Shown here in pieces: positions 1-7,926 of a stretch of DNA of 64,000 bases. Position numbers and translations under genes: made by a program. The notes beneath the pieces were generated by a model. The model ran no database searches. It saw only the letters and a program-made list of their open reading frames with translations, and had not been told where the DNA came from. Origin of the DNA: Saccharothrix sp. (lineage in GTDB: Bacteria; Actinomycetota; Actinomycetes; Mycobacteriales; Pseudonocardiaceae); contig NZ_JAPSLK010000001.1 in assembly GCF_031180885.1 (NCBI RefSeq), positions 475,158 through 539,157 on the forward strand, given 5' to 3'. Every line of letters starts with the position of its first letter. Within the stretch, counting starts at the first letter, position 1.

Positions 1-189
1 GTGACCGCCAAGTCGCGACCGCCCGGCGTGACCGCCAAGTCGCGACCGCCCGGCGTGACCGCCAAGTCGCGACCGCCCGGCGTGACCGCCAAGTCGCGAC
101 CGCCCGGCGTGACCGCCAAGTCGCGACCGCCCGGCGTGACCGCCAAGTCGCGACGCCCCGGCCTGACCGCCGGGTGGCGACCGCCCGGC
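1..189. repeat. 27-bp tandem repeat, 7 copies, truncated by window start
   Basis: Five identical copies of a 27-bp unit (beginning gtgaccgccaagtcgcgacc) run from 1 to 135. A sixth copy (136-162) has a small change near its end and a seventh (163-189) has four substitutions. The array is probably longer because it begins at the window edge. Each unit contains the palindrome TCGCGA. Being a multiple of three, it reads on the + strand as a repeated nine-residue peptide (VTAKSRPPG), but the frame then runs into unconvincing sequence, so I do not call a gene. Confidence 0.9.
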
Positions 190-839
190 GGGACGATCAG
201 CGGCAGCGGACCGGAAAAGCTTCCGCGCGCCGGTGTGCACAGCGCTGTGGAGGTCGGGCTTCGTGTGGTGGACAGCGGTCCGCGGGTCGGCAGAAGGGTG
301 GAAGCGTTGAGCTGAAGTGCTTGTGGCGGCTCGCCCGACCAAGCGAGCCCGTTGCGGCTGAATGCGCGTGGCCACAGCGTCCGAATGCGACAGTCGCGTG
401 CGTCCGGATGCGCGTAAAGGGCTTGGTTGCGCGGATTTCGGAGGTCGGGTGCCGTCGGTCGAGTTCGCTGGGCGTGGCCGCTGGCCCCCGATTCCATTGT
501 CCCACAGGGGTACGACAACGCGGATCTTGCGCCCCCTGGGGCTCATCCTGCCAGGTGGGTACGACAGTCCCTCGTGGCGACAGCGTGGCAACGACAACGT
601 GGAAACGGCCCCCGTTGTCCGCGCGGGAGGGGCGGGCAACGGGGGCCGATGTGGTGCCCGCGGACCAGTGCCGGTCGGGGAGGGAAGGTGCACAGCACCG
701 GCCCGCGGATGTCTGTTGAGTTGTTAGCCGGCCGGCGGTCCGTTCGTCGCGGTCGGGGGTTCGCACGTCCCGGACCGCCGGCCAGTAGGCGGGTGCTCGA
801 CCGTGTCGCGTCGGGGGAACGACAGGTCGGGGCCGCCCG
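190..839. other. 650 bp without a supportable gene
   Basis: No frame here has convincing protein-like content; the open frames are rich in Arg, Pro and Ser and look like random high-GC openings. Two things stand out: an inverted repeat at 606-648, and three loosely similar short blocks (gggtacgacaacg, gggtacgacagtc and gcaacgacaacg) between about 507 and 600. Confidence 0.6.
606..648. terminator. Inverted repeat, possible terminator
   Basis: Perfect 12-bp arms (606-617 CGGCCCCCGTTG and 637-648) are separated by 19 bases. It could end transcription of the minus-strand gene pair that stops at 840, although it lies about 190 bp downstream and has no T tract. Confidence 0.35.
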
Positions 840-1199
840 TCAGTGGGCTCGGAGCACCGCGCGTCTGGTCCGGGTGACCGGAGGGGTCACCGGGGCCGAG
901 CGCAGGTGTCGAGCCGGGCGCGGGGCGAGGCCGCCCGCGACCAGGTGTTCGTACGCGGCGCGCCACACCGAGCAAGGGCTCTTCTGCTGCCGCCAACGAC
1001 CGGAGCACTCCGGGCAGTTGCCCTTCTCGTCCGGTTCGTGCGCGGCGAGCAGTGCCCGCCAACCCTCGGTCAGCCGAGGGAGCTCGGACCGGGCCACCGA
1101 CAGGAGGGACGGGGCGTCGGCCTCGTTGGCCAGCTCGGTGAGCAGGTCCAACCTTTCCCACACCGCGTTGCGAAGAACTTGTCCGAGGATCTCGTCCAC
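840..1199 (-). CDS. Conserved-looking hypothetical protein, 119 aa
   Basis: No function recognised. The frame is open well upstream, but protein-like sequence begins at the GTG at 1199, preceded by AAAGG about 13 bases upstream. The N-terminal half is an acidic amphipathic stretch (VDEILGQVLRNAVWERLDLL and following). The middle holds a CPEC...PC cysteine pattern around residues 57-70 that could bind a metal. The C-terminal 25 residues are basic and Pro/Arg-rich. It lies 13 bp downstream of another small protein on the same strand, so the two are probably cotranscribed, divergently from the XRE-TPR regulator at 1750. That arrangement suggests, without proving, a regulator-target relationship. 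Confidence 0.6.
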   Translation of the reverse strand: MDEILGQVLRNAVWERLDLLTELANEADAPSLLSVARSELPRLTEGWRALLAAHEPDEKGNCPECSGRWRQQKSPCSVWRAAYEHLVAGGLAPRPARHLRSAPVTPPVTRTRRAVLRAH

Positions 1200-1212
1200 C
1201 GAAACGTCACCG

Positions 1213-1533
1213 TCACCTTTCCGCCTGCTCGGCGGCCTCGCGCAGCGCGGCCCTGAGCTGTACGAGCTGGTCGGCCGACAGCACCGCGGTCTCACCCGGC
1301 GGACCGACCAGGACCACGCGGCCCTGGTCGACCAGCACGGTGAGGCAGCGCTCCCGGTCGACCACGTCGCTGCAGCGGATCCGCCACCAGCGGCGTTGCC
1401 CGGTCGAGCCGCGCCATCCGGAGTCGAGGTCGGTCGACTCCCGGACAGTCGGGGAATCCGGAGAAGGGGCCGTGGCGACGGCGCGCGCTGCCGACCCACC
1501 CGTGGTGGTCACCGCCCGCTCGATCAGGTCCAC
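1213..1533 (-). CDS. Hypothetical protein, 106 aa, first gene of a two-gene unit
   Basis: No family recognised. I place the start at the GTG at 1533 because a GGAGAGGA ribosome binding site sits about 8 bases upstream; earlier in-frame sequence is poorly coding. The protein has a polar, disordered N-terminus, then a compact C-terminal half with alternating hydrophobic residues (CLTVLVDQGRVVLVGPPGE, then a helix beginning LSADQLVQLRAALREAAE). The second part looks like a small beta-sheet followed by a helix. The next gene starts 13 bp after its stop. Divergent from the TTG-initiated regulator at 1750. Confidence 0.6.
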   Translation of the reverse strand: MDLIERAVTTTGGSAARAVATAPSPDSPTVRESTDLDSGWRGSTGQRRWWRIRCSDVVDRERCLTVLVDQGRVVLVGPPGETAVLSADQLVQLRAALREAAEQAER

Positions 1534-1749
1534 TGCCGGTTTCCTCTCCGTGTTCGCTCGCTTACCGAGACTCAGATTGCGATGATTCAACCCGGATCGG
1601 GACGTCACAGCGCTAGCCGGTGGCCGTTCCACGGTAAGCGGTCATCGGAGTTCGGCAGGGCCGATCAGCCTCGCCGATCGACACTTCCTGCGGTTGGGGG
1701 AGTGCCCCTACTCTGCCGTTGACGCCCGAAGGACTGTGAGGGGGCGCAA

Positions 1750-3135
1750 TTGAACACCATCGGTTCGCAAGGCTCTCCTGTTACACCCGACGTGTGGGAC
1801 CAGCAGGAGATGCGGGACGCGCTGGCCAAGCGCGAGATCAGCTCGGTGTACCGGCTGCTCCGCAGGCACGGCGTGTCCCAGCGCCAGATCGCGGCGCTCA
1901 CGGGCCAGTCGCAGTCCGAAGTCTCGGAGATCCTCAAGGGACGTCAGGTCATGGCCTACGACGTCCTGGCGAGGATCGCCCAGGGCTTGGGTGTCCCCAG
2001 GGGATACATGGGCCTCGCCTACGACGAGGCCACGGCAGTGCGGGTGGCCGCGACCGCGGAGGCACCCCAGTCTGAGGAGGACGAGTCGGTGAAGCGAAGG
2101 AAGTTCCTCGCGCACGCCGCCGCCATCACCGTCGGCGCGGCCGTGTTCGGTACGGACTCCGGGTCTTGGGCCTCGTCGCCCGCGCAGACGCCGGCTCCCG
2201 GCCGGATCGGCATGACCGACGTCCGACAGGTGGAAGCGGCCACGAGGGCGCTCCGCACATTGGACTACCAGTACGGCGGCGGCTCGTGCCGCGACGCCGT
2301 GGTCGCGCAGCTGTCGTGGGGGCAGCAGATGCTCGGCGCCAACGCGACGGACCTGGTGAAGGAGCGGCTCTACGTCGCCCTCGCCGACCTGCACAACCTG
2401 GCCGGCTGGACCTCGTTCGACACCGGCCTCTACGACTCCGCGCGCAACCACTTCGGCCAGGCCCTGGGGCTTGCCAAGCAGGGCCGCAAGGAGGAGCTGG
2501 TCGCCAACATCCTGTACCGGATGGGCCGGGTCTACCTGCACCAGGACGCCCCGGACGACGCGTTGAAGGTGTTCCAGCTCGGCCAGCTGGCCGCGCAGAA
2601 CTCCGGTTCCGAACTCGCGGTCGGCATCTTGTGCGCCAACGAGGCCTGGGCCTACGCGAAGATGGGCTCCGACGACCAGGCGCTGAAGCTGCTGGGCCGG
2701 GCGCGCGACGAGTTCGCCCGGGCCAACCTGAACGAAGCGCCCGCGTGGGCGAAGTTCTTCGACGCCAACGACCTGTCCGCCATGATCGGCACGGTGCACA
2801 CCGAGCTGGCGCAGACGGTGGACGCCCGCAAGTACACGCGCACCGCGATACCGGCGCTGACCAAGGCCATAAACGGTTATGGCGAGGACATGAGCCGCAG
2901 CCGCTCGTTCAACCTGACGTCGCTGTCGATCAACCACCTGCTGGAGGGCGACATCGACCACGGCGCGAAGATCGGCCGCCAGGCGATCGACCTGTCCGAG
3001 GGCCTGAAGTCGGTGCGCACCAAGGACCGCATGCGCCCGCTCCAGCTGGAGGCGGAGAAGCGCAGCAACAACGCCGACGCGCGCGAACTGGCCGACCGCC
3101 TGGCCAAGTTCACCGGCAACGACAGCGCGGCCTGA
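1750..3135 (+). CDS. XRE-family transcriptional regulator with C-terminal TPR-like domain
   Basis: A 461-residue cytoplasmic DNA-binding regulator. Residues about 31-90 form a helix-turn-helix of the XRE type (VSQRQIAALTGQSQSEVSEI), with the recognition helix before a conserved KGRQV turn. Residues about 116-134 carry a twin-arginine-like stretch (KRRKFL followed by an Ala/Val-rich segment). In this actinobacterial family that element occurs inside the protein and is not an export signal in the usual N-terminal position. The rest is helical repeats of TPR type (for example residues around LAKQGRKEELVANILYRMG and YLHQDAPDDALKVFQLG), likely a ligand or peptide sensor. The start is TTG with a GTGAGGGGG site upstream. 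Ligand unknown. Confidence 0.85.
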   Translation: MNTIGSQGSPVTPDVWDQQEMRDALAKREISSVYRLLRRHGVSQRQIAALTGQSQSEVSEILKGRQVMAYDVLARIAQGLGVPRGYMGLAYDEATAVRVAATAEAPQSEEDESVKRRKFLAHAAAITVGAAVFGTDSGSWASSPAQTPAPGRIGMTDVRQVEAATRALRTLDYQYGGGSCRDAVVAQLSWGQQMLGANATDLVKERLYVALADLHNLAGWTSFDTGLYDSARNHFGQALGLAKQGRKEELVANILYRMGRVYLHQDAPDDALKVFQLGQLAAQNSGSELAVGILCANEAWAYAKMGSDDQALKLLGRARDEFARANLNEAPAWAKFFDANDLSAMIGTVHTELAQTVDARKYTRTAIPALTKAINGYGEDMSRSRSFNLTSLSINHLLEGDIDHGAKIGRQAIDLSEGLKSVRTKDRMRPLQLEAEKRSNNADARELADRLAKFTGNDSAA

Positions 3136-3187
3136 CCCCGGGGAGTCTCGCCTGGACGGCAGGTTCAGCCCGGCCGCGCTCACCGGA

Positions 3188-4042
3188 GTGCTGGAGCGGC
3201 TGTGCGCCCAGCTCGGGTTGACGCACCAGTCGGCGCGGCTGGTGAAGTTCACCTCCAACGCGGTGTTCGACCTCCCCGCCGACCGGGTCGTGGTCCGGAT
3301 CGTCGGGTCGATGGCGTTGCGGCACCGGGCGGAGAAGGTGGTGCGGGTAGCGCGGTGGCTCCAGGCCCACGACGTGCCCGCGGTGCGGCTGGTGGAGCAG
3401 TTCCCGCAGCCGCTGGCCGTGGGCGAGCACCTGGCCACGATCTGGCACACCGTGCGTTCCGACGGCCCACCCGTGGACGGCCGCGACCTCGGCAGACTGC
3501 TGCGCCGGGTGCACGAGCTGCCGCCGCCGGACTTCCCCTTGCCGCGCTGGTCGCCGCTGGACGACGTGCGCAAGCGCATCGCGGACGCCGAGGAGCTGTC
3601 CGCGCCGGACCGGTCGTTCCTGGAGGAGCGGGTCGCGCTGCTGGAGGACCGGCTCGACGGGCTGCGGACTGTGCTGCCCGAGGGCGTCGTGCACGGCGAC
3701 GCGCACCTGGGCAACCTGATCCCGAGCCCGGAGGGGCCGGTGATCTGCGACTTCGACTCGACCAGCGTGGGGCCGCGCGAGTGGGACCTGAGCACCCTCC
3801 CGGTGGGGGTGGCGCGCTTCGGCCACCCGGACCGCTGGTACCGGCAGCTGGCCCGGGAGTACCGGTTCGACGTCACCCGATGGGTTGGTTTCGGGGTGTT
3901 GCGGGACGTGCGGGAGCTGAAGCTGACCACCAGCGTGCTGCCGATCCTGCGCAGTCACCCCGACGTGCGGGGCGAGTTGCTCCGACGCCTCGCGGCCCTG
4001 CGCGCGGGCGACACCACCACCCCGTGGACCCCTTACCGCTGA
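3188..4042 (+). CDS. Aminoglycoside phosphotransferase (APH)-family kinase
   Basis: A protein-kinase-like small-molecule phosphotransferase, about 284 residues. The catalytic loop is HGDAHLGNL (His169-Asp171) and the metal-binding motif is CDFD (residues 187-190). An N-terminal lobe resembles the nucleotide-binding part of APH enzymes. Substrate unknown; the family covers antibiotics, choline-like and sugar substrates, so resistance should not be assumed. The gene follows the XRE-TPR regulator by 52 bp on the same strand. The GTG at 3188 is used here, but the in-frame CTG at 3152 has a better placed GGGGAG site about 7 bases upstream and would add 12 residues (LDGRFSPAALTG) that fit family N-termini. 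Confidence 0.8.
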   Translation: MLERLCAQLGLTHQSARLVKFTSNAVFDLPADRVVVRIVGSMALRHRAEKVVRVARWLQAHDVPAVRLVEQFPQPLAVGEHLATIWHTVRSDGPPVDGRDLGRLLRRVHELPPPDFPLPRWSPLDDVRKRIADAEELSAPDRSFLEERVALLEDRLDGLRTVLPEGVVHGDAHLGNLIPSPEGPVICDFDSTSVGPREWDLSTLPVGVARFGHPDRWYRQLAREYRFDVTRWVGFGVLRDVRELKLTTSVLPILRSHPDVRGELLRRLAALRAGDTTTPWTPYR

Positions 4043-4137
4043 AACCGGGGGGCTTGGGGGAACGAAGCGGTAACGCCCGGGCCGGTTTTTCCGACGCACG
4101 CAGCGACGACAGATGCGGGACGTGCGGTGAGGTGCGC

Positions 4138-4455
4138 GTGATCGGACGGCTGGTGGGTGCACGGCTGGGCGCCTTGGGCGGCGCGCGGCGGTGGAAGGGC
4201 AAGCGCGCCTTGGAGGCCGCGCGGATGCTCGACGAGGTCGTGGACACCCAGTTGCCCCTCTTGGCGTCGTTCGACGAGGAGCGCCGCCGCAGGTCCGCCG
4301 ACTACCTCGCCGAGCTGGTGAAACTCGCCCAGGACTACCGCTACTACGCCCACGGCTGGATCGACGCCCGCGAGCTGGACCGCCGCGGCCACGCCGCCAT
4401 GGCGACGCTGAGCAAGCTCCGCGAGGACCCGACCGCGCGACTGATCACCGACTAG
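4138..4455 (+). CDS. Hypothetical protein, 105 aa, basic and helical
   Basis: No family recognised. The GTG at 4138 is chosen because GGTGAGG lies 5 bases upstream; a second in-frame GTG at 4132 sits inside that site. The first 25 residues are Gly/Ala/Arg-rich, followed by a mostly helical sequence (ARMLDEVVDTQLPLLASF, then YLAELVKLAQDYRYYAHGW). No membrane segment or cysteine motif is visible. The gene ends at a 13-bp-arm hairpin that it shares with the convergent oxidoreductase gene. The codon bias is as strong as in its neighbours, which supports it being real. Confidence 0.6.
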   Translation: MIGRLVGARLGALGGARRWKGKRALEAARMLDEVVDTQLPLLASFDEERRRRSADYLAELVKLAQDYRYYAHGWIDARELDRRGHAAMATLSKLREDPTARLITD

Positions 4456-4488
4456 ACCGTTCGGTGCAGCTCGCCGCACCGAACGGTC
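4455..4488. terminator. Perfect 13-bp hairpin between convergent genes
   Basis: Arms at 4455-4467 (GACCGTTCGGTGC) and 4476-4488 with an 8-base loop. It begins on the last base of the stop codon of the + gene and lies 46 bp beyond the end of the minus-strand oxidoreductase, so it could terminate both. There is no T tract, which is common in high-GC actinobacteria. Confidence 0.7.
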
Positions 4489-4534
4489 CACTCACCGACG
4501 AGCCGCGTGGCGAACCCGGCCGCGCGCCGTCACG

Positions 4535-5323
4535 TCATGTCGCCCACGCCCTCGTCGCGTAGGTGGCGAAGTCGACGGCCGCCCGGCCGGTCACGTTCGG
4601 CACGTCGTCGGTCGCCTCCCCGTCCTTGAGCTGCGCGAACGCCTCGATCTCGGCTTCTGTCCGCTCCCGGGGCATCCCGATCGCGTCCTGCTGCGCCCGG
4701 TACTCGTCCGGGGTGCCGCCGAACCGGATGGGCCGCCCCGACGCGTCGCTGATCAGCGCCAACGCCTCCCCGAAGCTCAACGCCCGCGGCCCGGTGACCT
4801 CGTAGGTGCGCCCCGCGTGCCCGTCTTCGGTCAACGCCACGGCGGCCACGGCCGCGATGTCGTCGGCGTCGACGAACCCCTGCCGGATGTCGCCCACCGG
4901 CACGGCCAGCGCCCCGGCCTCGATCGCGGGCCGGAAGAACCCCTCGTCGAAGTTCTGGTTGAACCAGTCGGCCCGCACGACGGTCCACTCCACACCGGAC
5001 TCCCGCACCAGGGCCTCGGCGCCGAGCAGCCGTTCGTCGCCCATCTCCTCGATGCCGCGGCTGGAGAGCAGCACGATCCGCCGCACCCCGTGGGCCACCG
5101 CCTCGTGCACGAACTCCGGGTCGACCGGCAGTTCGTGGGGCGCCATCAGGTAGACCGCGCCGGCCCCGGCCAGCGCGGGCCCCCACGTGTCCCGTTCACC
5201 CCAGTCGAACCGCACCCGTCCACGCCGCGAGGCCGCACGCACCGCGAGCCCCCGAGCTTGCAGTTCCCGCACCACCCGCTTGCCGGTCGTGCCCGTCGCG
5301 CCCAACACCAAGATCTCGTCCAT
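4535..5323 (-). CDS. NmrA/SDR-type NAD(P)-binding oxidoreductase-like protein
   Basis: An atypical short-chain dehydrogenase of the NmrA/YtfG type, 262 residues. A Rossmann nucleotide-binding loop GATGTTG is at residues 8-14, followed by a parallel beta-alpha pattern and the conserved stretch VEWTVVRADWFNQNF. These proteins often act as quinone reductases or redox-sensing regulators; the substrate cannot be told here. I start at the ATG at 5323, which gives the canonical N-terminus (MDEILVLGATGTTG). The frame remains open upstream through a coding remnant (see separate entry). It stands alone, convergent with the 105-aa hypothetical gene. Confidence 0.85.
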   Translation of the reverse strand: MDEILVLGATGTTGKRVVRELQARGLAVRAASRRGRVRFDWGERDTWGPALAGAGAVYLMAPHELPVDPEFVHEAVAHGVRRIVLLSSRGIEEMGDERLLGAEALVRESGVEWTVVRADWFNQNFDEGFFRPAIEAGALAVPVGDIRQGFVDADDIAAVAAVALTEDGHAGRTYEVTGPRALSFGEALALISDASGRPIRFGGTPDEYRAQQDAIGMPRERTEAEIEAFAQLKDGEATDDVPNVTGRAAVDFATYATRAWAT

Positions 5324-5388
5324 GGTCCGAGTAGACCACCGGGGTACGACATTTTCAGTGCGGCCGGATCGCACCGACTTGGACCAAT

Positions 5389-5530
5389 TCACGAAGGTGT
5401 CCCGGTCGGCCTGCTCCTTGATGCCGGTGTAGGTCCTGGCGCACTCGGCGACGAAGATGCTGATGGTCGACTTGGTGTTGGCGACGATCGACGCGAACGA
5501 CTCGACGCGCGCTCCAGCATCGGCCGGTCG
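5389..5530 (-). pseudogene. Orphan coding remnant upstream of the NmrA-like gene
   Basis: Between copD and the oxidoreductase, one minus-strand frame keeps G or C in nearly every third codon position for about 45 codons and reads as a plausible protein piece (for example ESFASIVANTKSTISIFVAE and CARTYTGIKEQADRDTF). It lacks an upstream ATG, GTG or TTG. The same frame runs without a stop into the oxidoreductase, with coding bias fading around 5330-5390. I read it as the leftover middle of a decayed gene. Family not recognised. An unrecognised N-terminal extension of the oxidoreductase is the alternative. Confidence 0.35.
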
Positions 5531-5564
5531 GACGGGACGCGGGCGGACGTGGCCGGCTGCGGCC

Positions 5565-6587
5565 TCAGGCGACGGGTGCGCGGGACAGGACGACGGCCAG
5601 GCCGAAGGCGATGCCCATGATCGTCACCTCGACGGTGGCCCAGCCGACGATCGCGGTCGCCTTGTGCTGTGCGATGTGCGGCAGCAGGCGCCAGCGGATG
5701 TTCGCGCCCAGCAACGCGAGGATCACCGCGCACACGACCTTTCCCAGCAGCACCAAGCCGTAGGAGGTGGTGAACAGCGAGCCGGGCAGGGCCACCACCG
5801 GGTTGAGGAACAGTTCCAGCAGGCCGTTGAACAGGCCGGTCACCGAGACCAGCACCAGGCTGATCGTGGCCAGCTTGGAGAACTTCGGCAGCGCCTCGGC
5901 CAGCAGGCCCCGGCGGTGGGCGACGAGCACGACCAGCGCCGCCAGGCCGCCGGTCCACGCCGCCGCGCCGAGGACGTGCAGCTCCATCGAGATCATGGAG
6001 TAGTCGTGGTACTTCCAGTTCGACGCGTGCCCGGTCACCGGCAGCGGCAGCAGGCCGAACATGGAGATCAGGATGCGCAGCTCCGCCGGCACGGACTCGC
6101 CGCGCCGCACCGCCATCACCCCGACCACCAGGTACGCCAGCGCGCACACCGCGCTGAACAGCAACCCCTGACCCGCGCCGACCCGTTGGACGTAGTCGAC
6201 CACCGAACCCATGGTCACCGGCACGTCCGGCCGCGTCTCGTACGCCCTGATCACGATCGACATCAGCGCCGTGAACGCCCACACCGCCGCCGCGACCACC
6301 GCCGCCGGCCGGGCGACGCGCATCACCGGCTCGGTCACCGCGGGCCGGCCGAACCCCAGGAGCTTGGGCAGCAGCGACAAGCCGACGACGACCGTGGCGG
6401 CCAGGTCCAGCAAGGTCCTGACCAGCGGATGCGCGAACCGGACCACCGCCCCGGGCTCGGCCACGCCCACCGCTTCCGGCGTGGTCGACAGCCCCAGGCC
6501 CAGGAACACCCCGGCGAACCCGCCCGCGAGCAGGCCGCCGACGACCCAGGCCCGGGAGGTCGGGGTGGTGGTCCGGTTCACGGTCAC
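5565..6587 (-). CDS. copD: CopD-family copper resistance membrane protein
   Basis: A polytopic inner-membrane protein (340 residues, about eight or nine hydrophobic segments) of the CopD family, which with CopC handles copper at the cell surface, probably import or redistribution. The family signature region (MELHVLGAAAWTGGLAAL, near the middle) contains the conserved His and Trp/Gly pattern. It starts at the GTG at 6587, which overlaps the copC stop as GTGA, so translation is probably coupled. It is last in the ycnI-copC-copD operon. The track record of this trio in actinobacteria supports copper trafficking; the direction of transport is not evident from sequence. Confidence 0.88.
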   Translation of the reverse strand: MTVNRTTTPTSRAWVVGGLLAGGFAGVFLGLGLSTTPEAVGVAEPGAVVRFAHPLVRTLLDLAATVVVGLSLLPKLLGFGRPAVTEPVMRVARPAAVVAAAVWAFTALMSIVIRAYETRPDVPVTMGSVVDYVQRVGAGQGLLFSAVCALAYLVVGVMAVRRGESVPAELRILISMFGLLPLPVTGHASNWKYHDYSMISMELHVLGAAAWTGGLAALVVLVAHRRGLLAEALPKFSKLATISLVLVSVTGLFNGLLELFLNPVVALPGSLFTTSYGLVLLGKVVCAVILALLGANIRWRLLPHIAQHKATAIVGWATVEVTIMGIAFGLAVVLSRAPVA

Positions 6588-7129
6588 CGCCTGGCGCCCG
6601 TCCCGCCGCGCAGCGCGAAGTACACGCCGCCGCCCAGCAGCACCACGGCCCCGGCGATCCACACCCAGATCGGCACGCCGCCGTCGTCGGGGCCGGAGCC
6701 CGGGGACGGCGCGGCGGCCGTGGACGCGGGCGCCGGGGTGCCGTTGCCGGCGGTGGTGAGCGTGAACTTCAGCGACCCGGTGACGGGGTGGCCGTCGGCG
6801 GACAGGATCCGGTAGCCCACCTTGTACTCGGCCGCCGGGCCGAGCGGGCGGACCTTGAAGATCACCGAGTTGTTCTTCACGGTCGGCTCGTCCGGGGCTT
6901 CCCAGTGCGTCTCGTCCGGGCCGATGACCGTGATGGTGTTGAACTTCTCGCCCGCCTGGACCGGCTGGTCGAAGGTCAGGGTGATCTCCGCCGGACCGGT
7001 CGCCAGCGCCTCGCCGTCCTTCGGGTTGCTGCTGACCAGCACGTTGTGCGCCAGCGCGGTGCCGGACGCGGCCAACGCGAGGCCGCCCGCGAGCAGGGCG
7101 GCCAGCAGGAGGGAGAGCGCGCGCCTCAT
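6584..7129 (-). CDS. copC: CopC-family periplasmic/extracellular copper-binding protein
   Basis: A secreted, membrane-anchored copper chaperone of 181 residues. A signal peptide covers about residues 1-27 and ends before His28 (ALA|HNVLVSSNPKDGE), so the mature protein would begin with the His that in CopC proteins is the first Cu(II) ligand. A second conserved ligand region is ADGHPVTG (His114). The beta-barrel CopC domain ends near residue 128 and is followed by a Pro/Ser/Thr-rich linker and a C-terminal membrane helix (about 153-174), a layout common in Gram-positive CopC. ATG start overlaps the ycnI stop (ATGA). Confidence 0.92.
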   Translation of the reverse strand: MRRALSLLLAALLAGGLALAASGTALAHNVLVSSNPKDGEALATGPAEITLTFDQPVQAGEKFNTITVIGPDETHWEAPDEPTVKNNSVIFKVRPLGPAAEYKVGYRILSADGHPVTGSLKFTLTTAGNGTPAPASTAAAPSPGSGPDDGGVPIWVWIAGAVVLLGGGVYFALRGGTGARR

Positions 7130-7881
7130 GCCGAAGGAGTACCCGTCGAACGGCGGGACCGCAGGACGGCGCCGATGCCGATGCCCAGGCCGAGCGCGCC
7201 GACGGCCAGGCCCGCGCCGCCCAGCCAGCGGGCGGTCTTGTCCGAGGACGGGGCCGCGGCCTGCGGCTCGTCGTGCGAGGCGGCGGTGACGGGGCTGCCG
7301 TGCGCGTCGCCGCCGGACTTCTTCACCAGCTTGAGCACGGGCGCGGGCTTGTCCGGCTCCGCGCCGCCCTCGGCGGGCGGCGGCGCGTTCCAGTCCACGA
7401 CCTCGCCGCTGTCGTAGGTCTGCTTGGTGGGCAGGAGCAGCTGCTCGGTGTTGTCCGGCAGCGGCCCGATGGACAGGTCGAACTCGTTGAACTGGCCCGG
7501 CTCGATGCGCACGCCCGGGTCGGCGGTCCAGATCACCGTGCGGACGGCCTCGGTGACCTCGCGGCCGTGGCTCTTGACCGGGGTGTCGAGCTTGGCCTTG
7601 ATCGCCTCGACCTTCCAGCCCGGCGTGGGCTTGGTGCTGACCGACGCCAGCGGGTACTCGGCGGGCAGGGTCAGTTCGAGCTTGACCGTGCCGTTGTCGG
7701 GCCGCTCGTTGGGGACGCGCAGGGTGACCTTGGTGTAGCCGCCCTGGACGGCGTCCTTCGGGGTGGAGGCGGTGACGTGCGCGGACGCCAGGCCCGCGGT
7801 GCCCGTGAGGGCGAAAGCGGCGGCGGCCAGCACGGCGCCGCCCTTGGCGAGCGTGCGCACGCCAAAGCGATTTGTCGACAT
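7126..7881 (-). CDS. ycnI: YcnI-family copper-associated surface protein (DUF1775)
   Basis: A secreted, membrane-anchored protein of 251 residues, first in the copper operon. It has a signal peptide (about 1-34) ending before HVTASTP. The N-terminal His after cleavage is the copper-binding residue known in YcnI proteins. The DUF1775 beta-sandwich follows (for example YTKVTLRVPNERPDNGTVKL) to about residue 165. A Pro/Asp-rich linker and a C-terminal Gly/Ala/Leu membrane helix precede a basic tail. The ATG at 7881 begins the unit; a membrane protein gene ends 45 bp upstream on the same strand. Its role is presumed to be copper capture before hand-over to CopC/CopD. Confidence 0.9.
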   Translation of the reverse strand: MSTNRFGVRTLAKGGAVLAAAAFALTGTAGLASAHVTASTPKDAVQGGYTKVTLRVPNERPDNGTVKLELTLPAEYPLASVSTKPTPGWKVEAIKAKLDTPVKSHGREVTEAVRTVIWTADPGVRIEPGQFNEFDLSIGPLPDNTEQLLLPTKQTYDSGEVVDWNAPPPAEGGAEPDKPAPVLKLVKKSGGDAHGSPVTAASHDEPQAAAPSSDKTARWLGGAGLAVGALGLGIGIGAVLRSRRSTGTPSA

Positions 7882-7926
7882 GAAGATGTGGCTCCTGGTG
7901 CCAGAGGGATGTGGGTGTCCGTCGGT

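Noticed and set aside
1-189. CRISPR array
   Set aside because: The repeats are directly adjacent with no spacers and no cas genes are present.
1-315. A 104-aa + strand frame made of VTAKSRPPG repeats called as a gene
   Set aside because: It is fully explained by the 27-bp tandem repeat, has no visible ribosome binding site in the window, and the non-repeat part does not look like protein.
197-766. Long minus-strand frame (189 aa) downstream of the small gene pair
   Set aside because: Random-like Arg/Pro/Ser/His composition and poor codon bias; no ribosome binding site.
3188-4042. Aminoglycoside resistance determinant
   Set aside because: The kinase fold is clear but nothing in the sequence or context points to an antibiotic substrate; the family is functionally broad.
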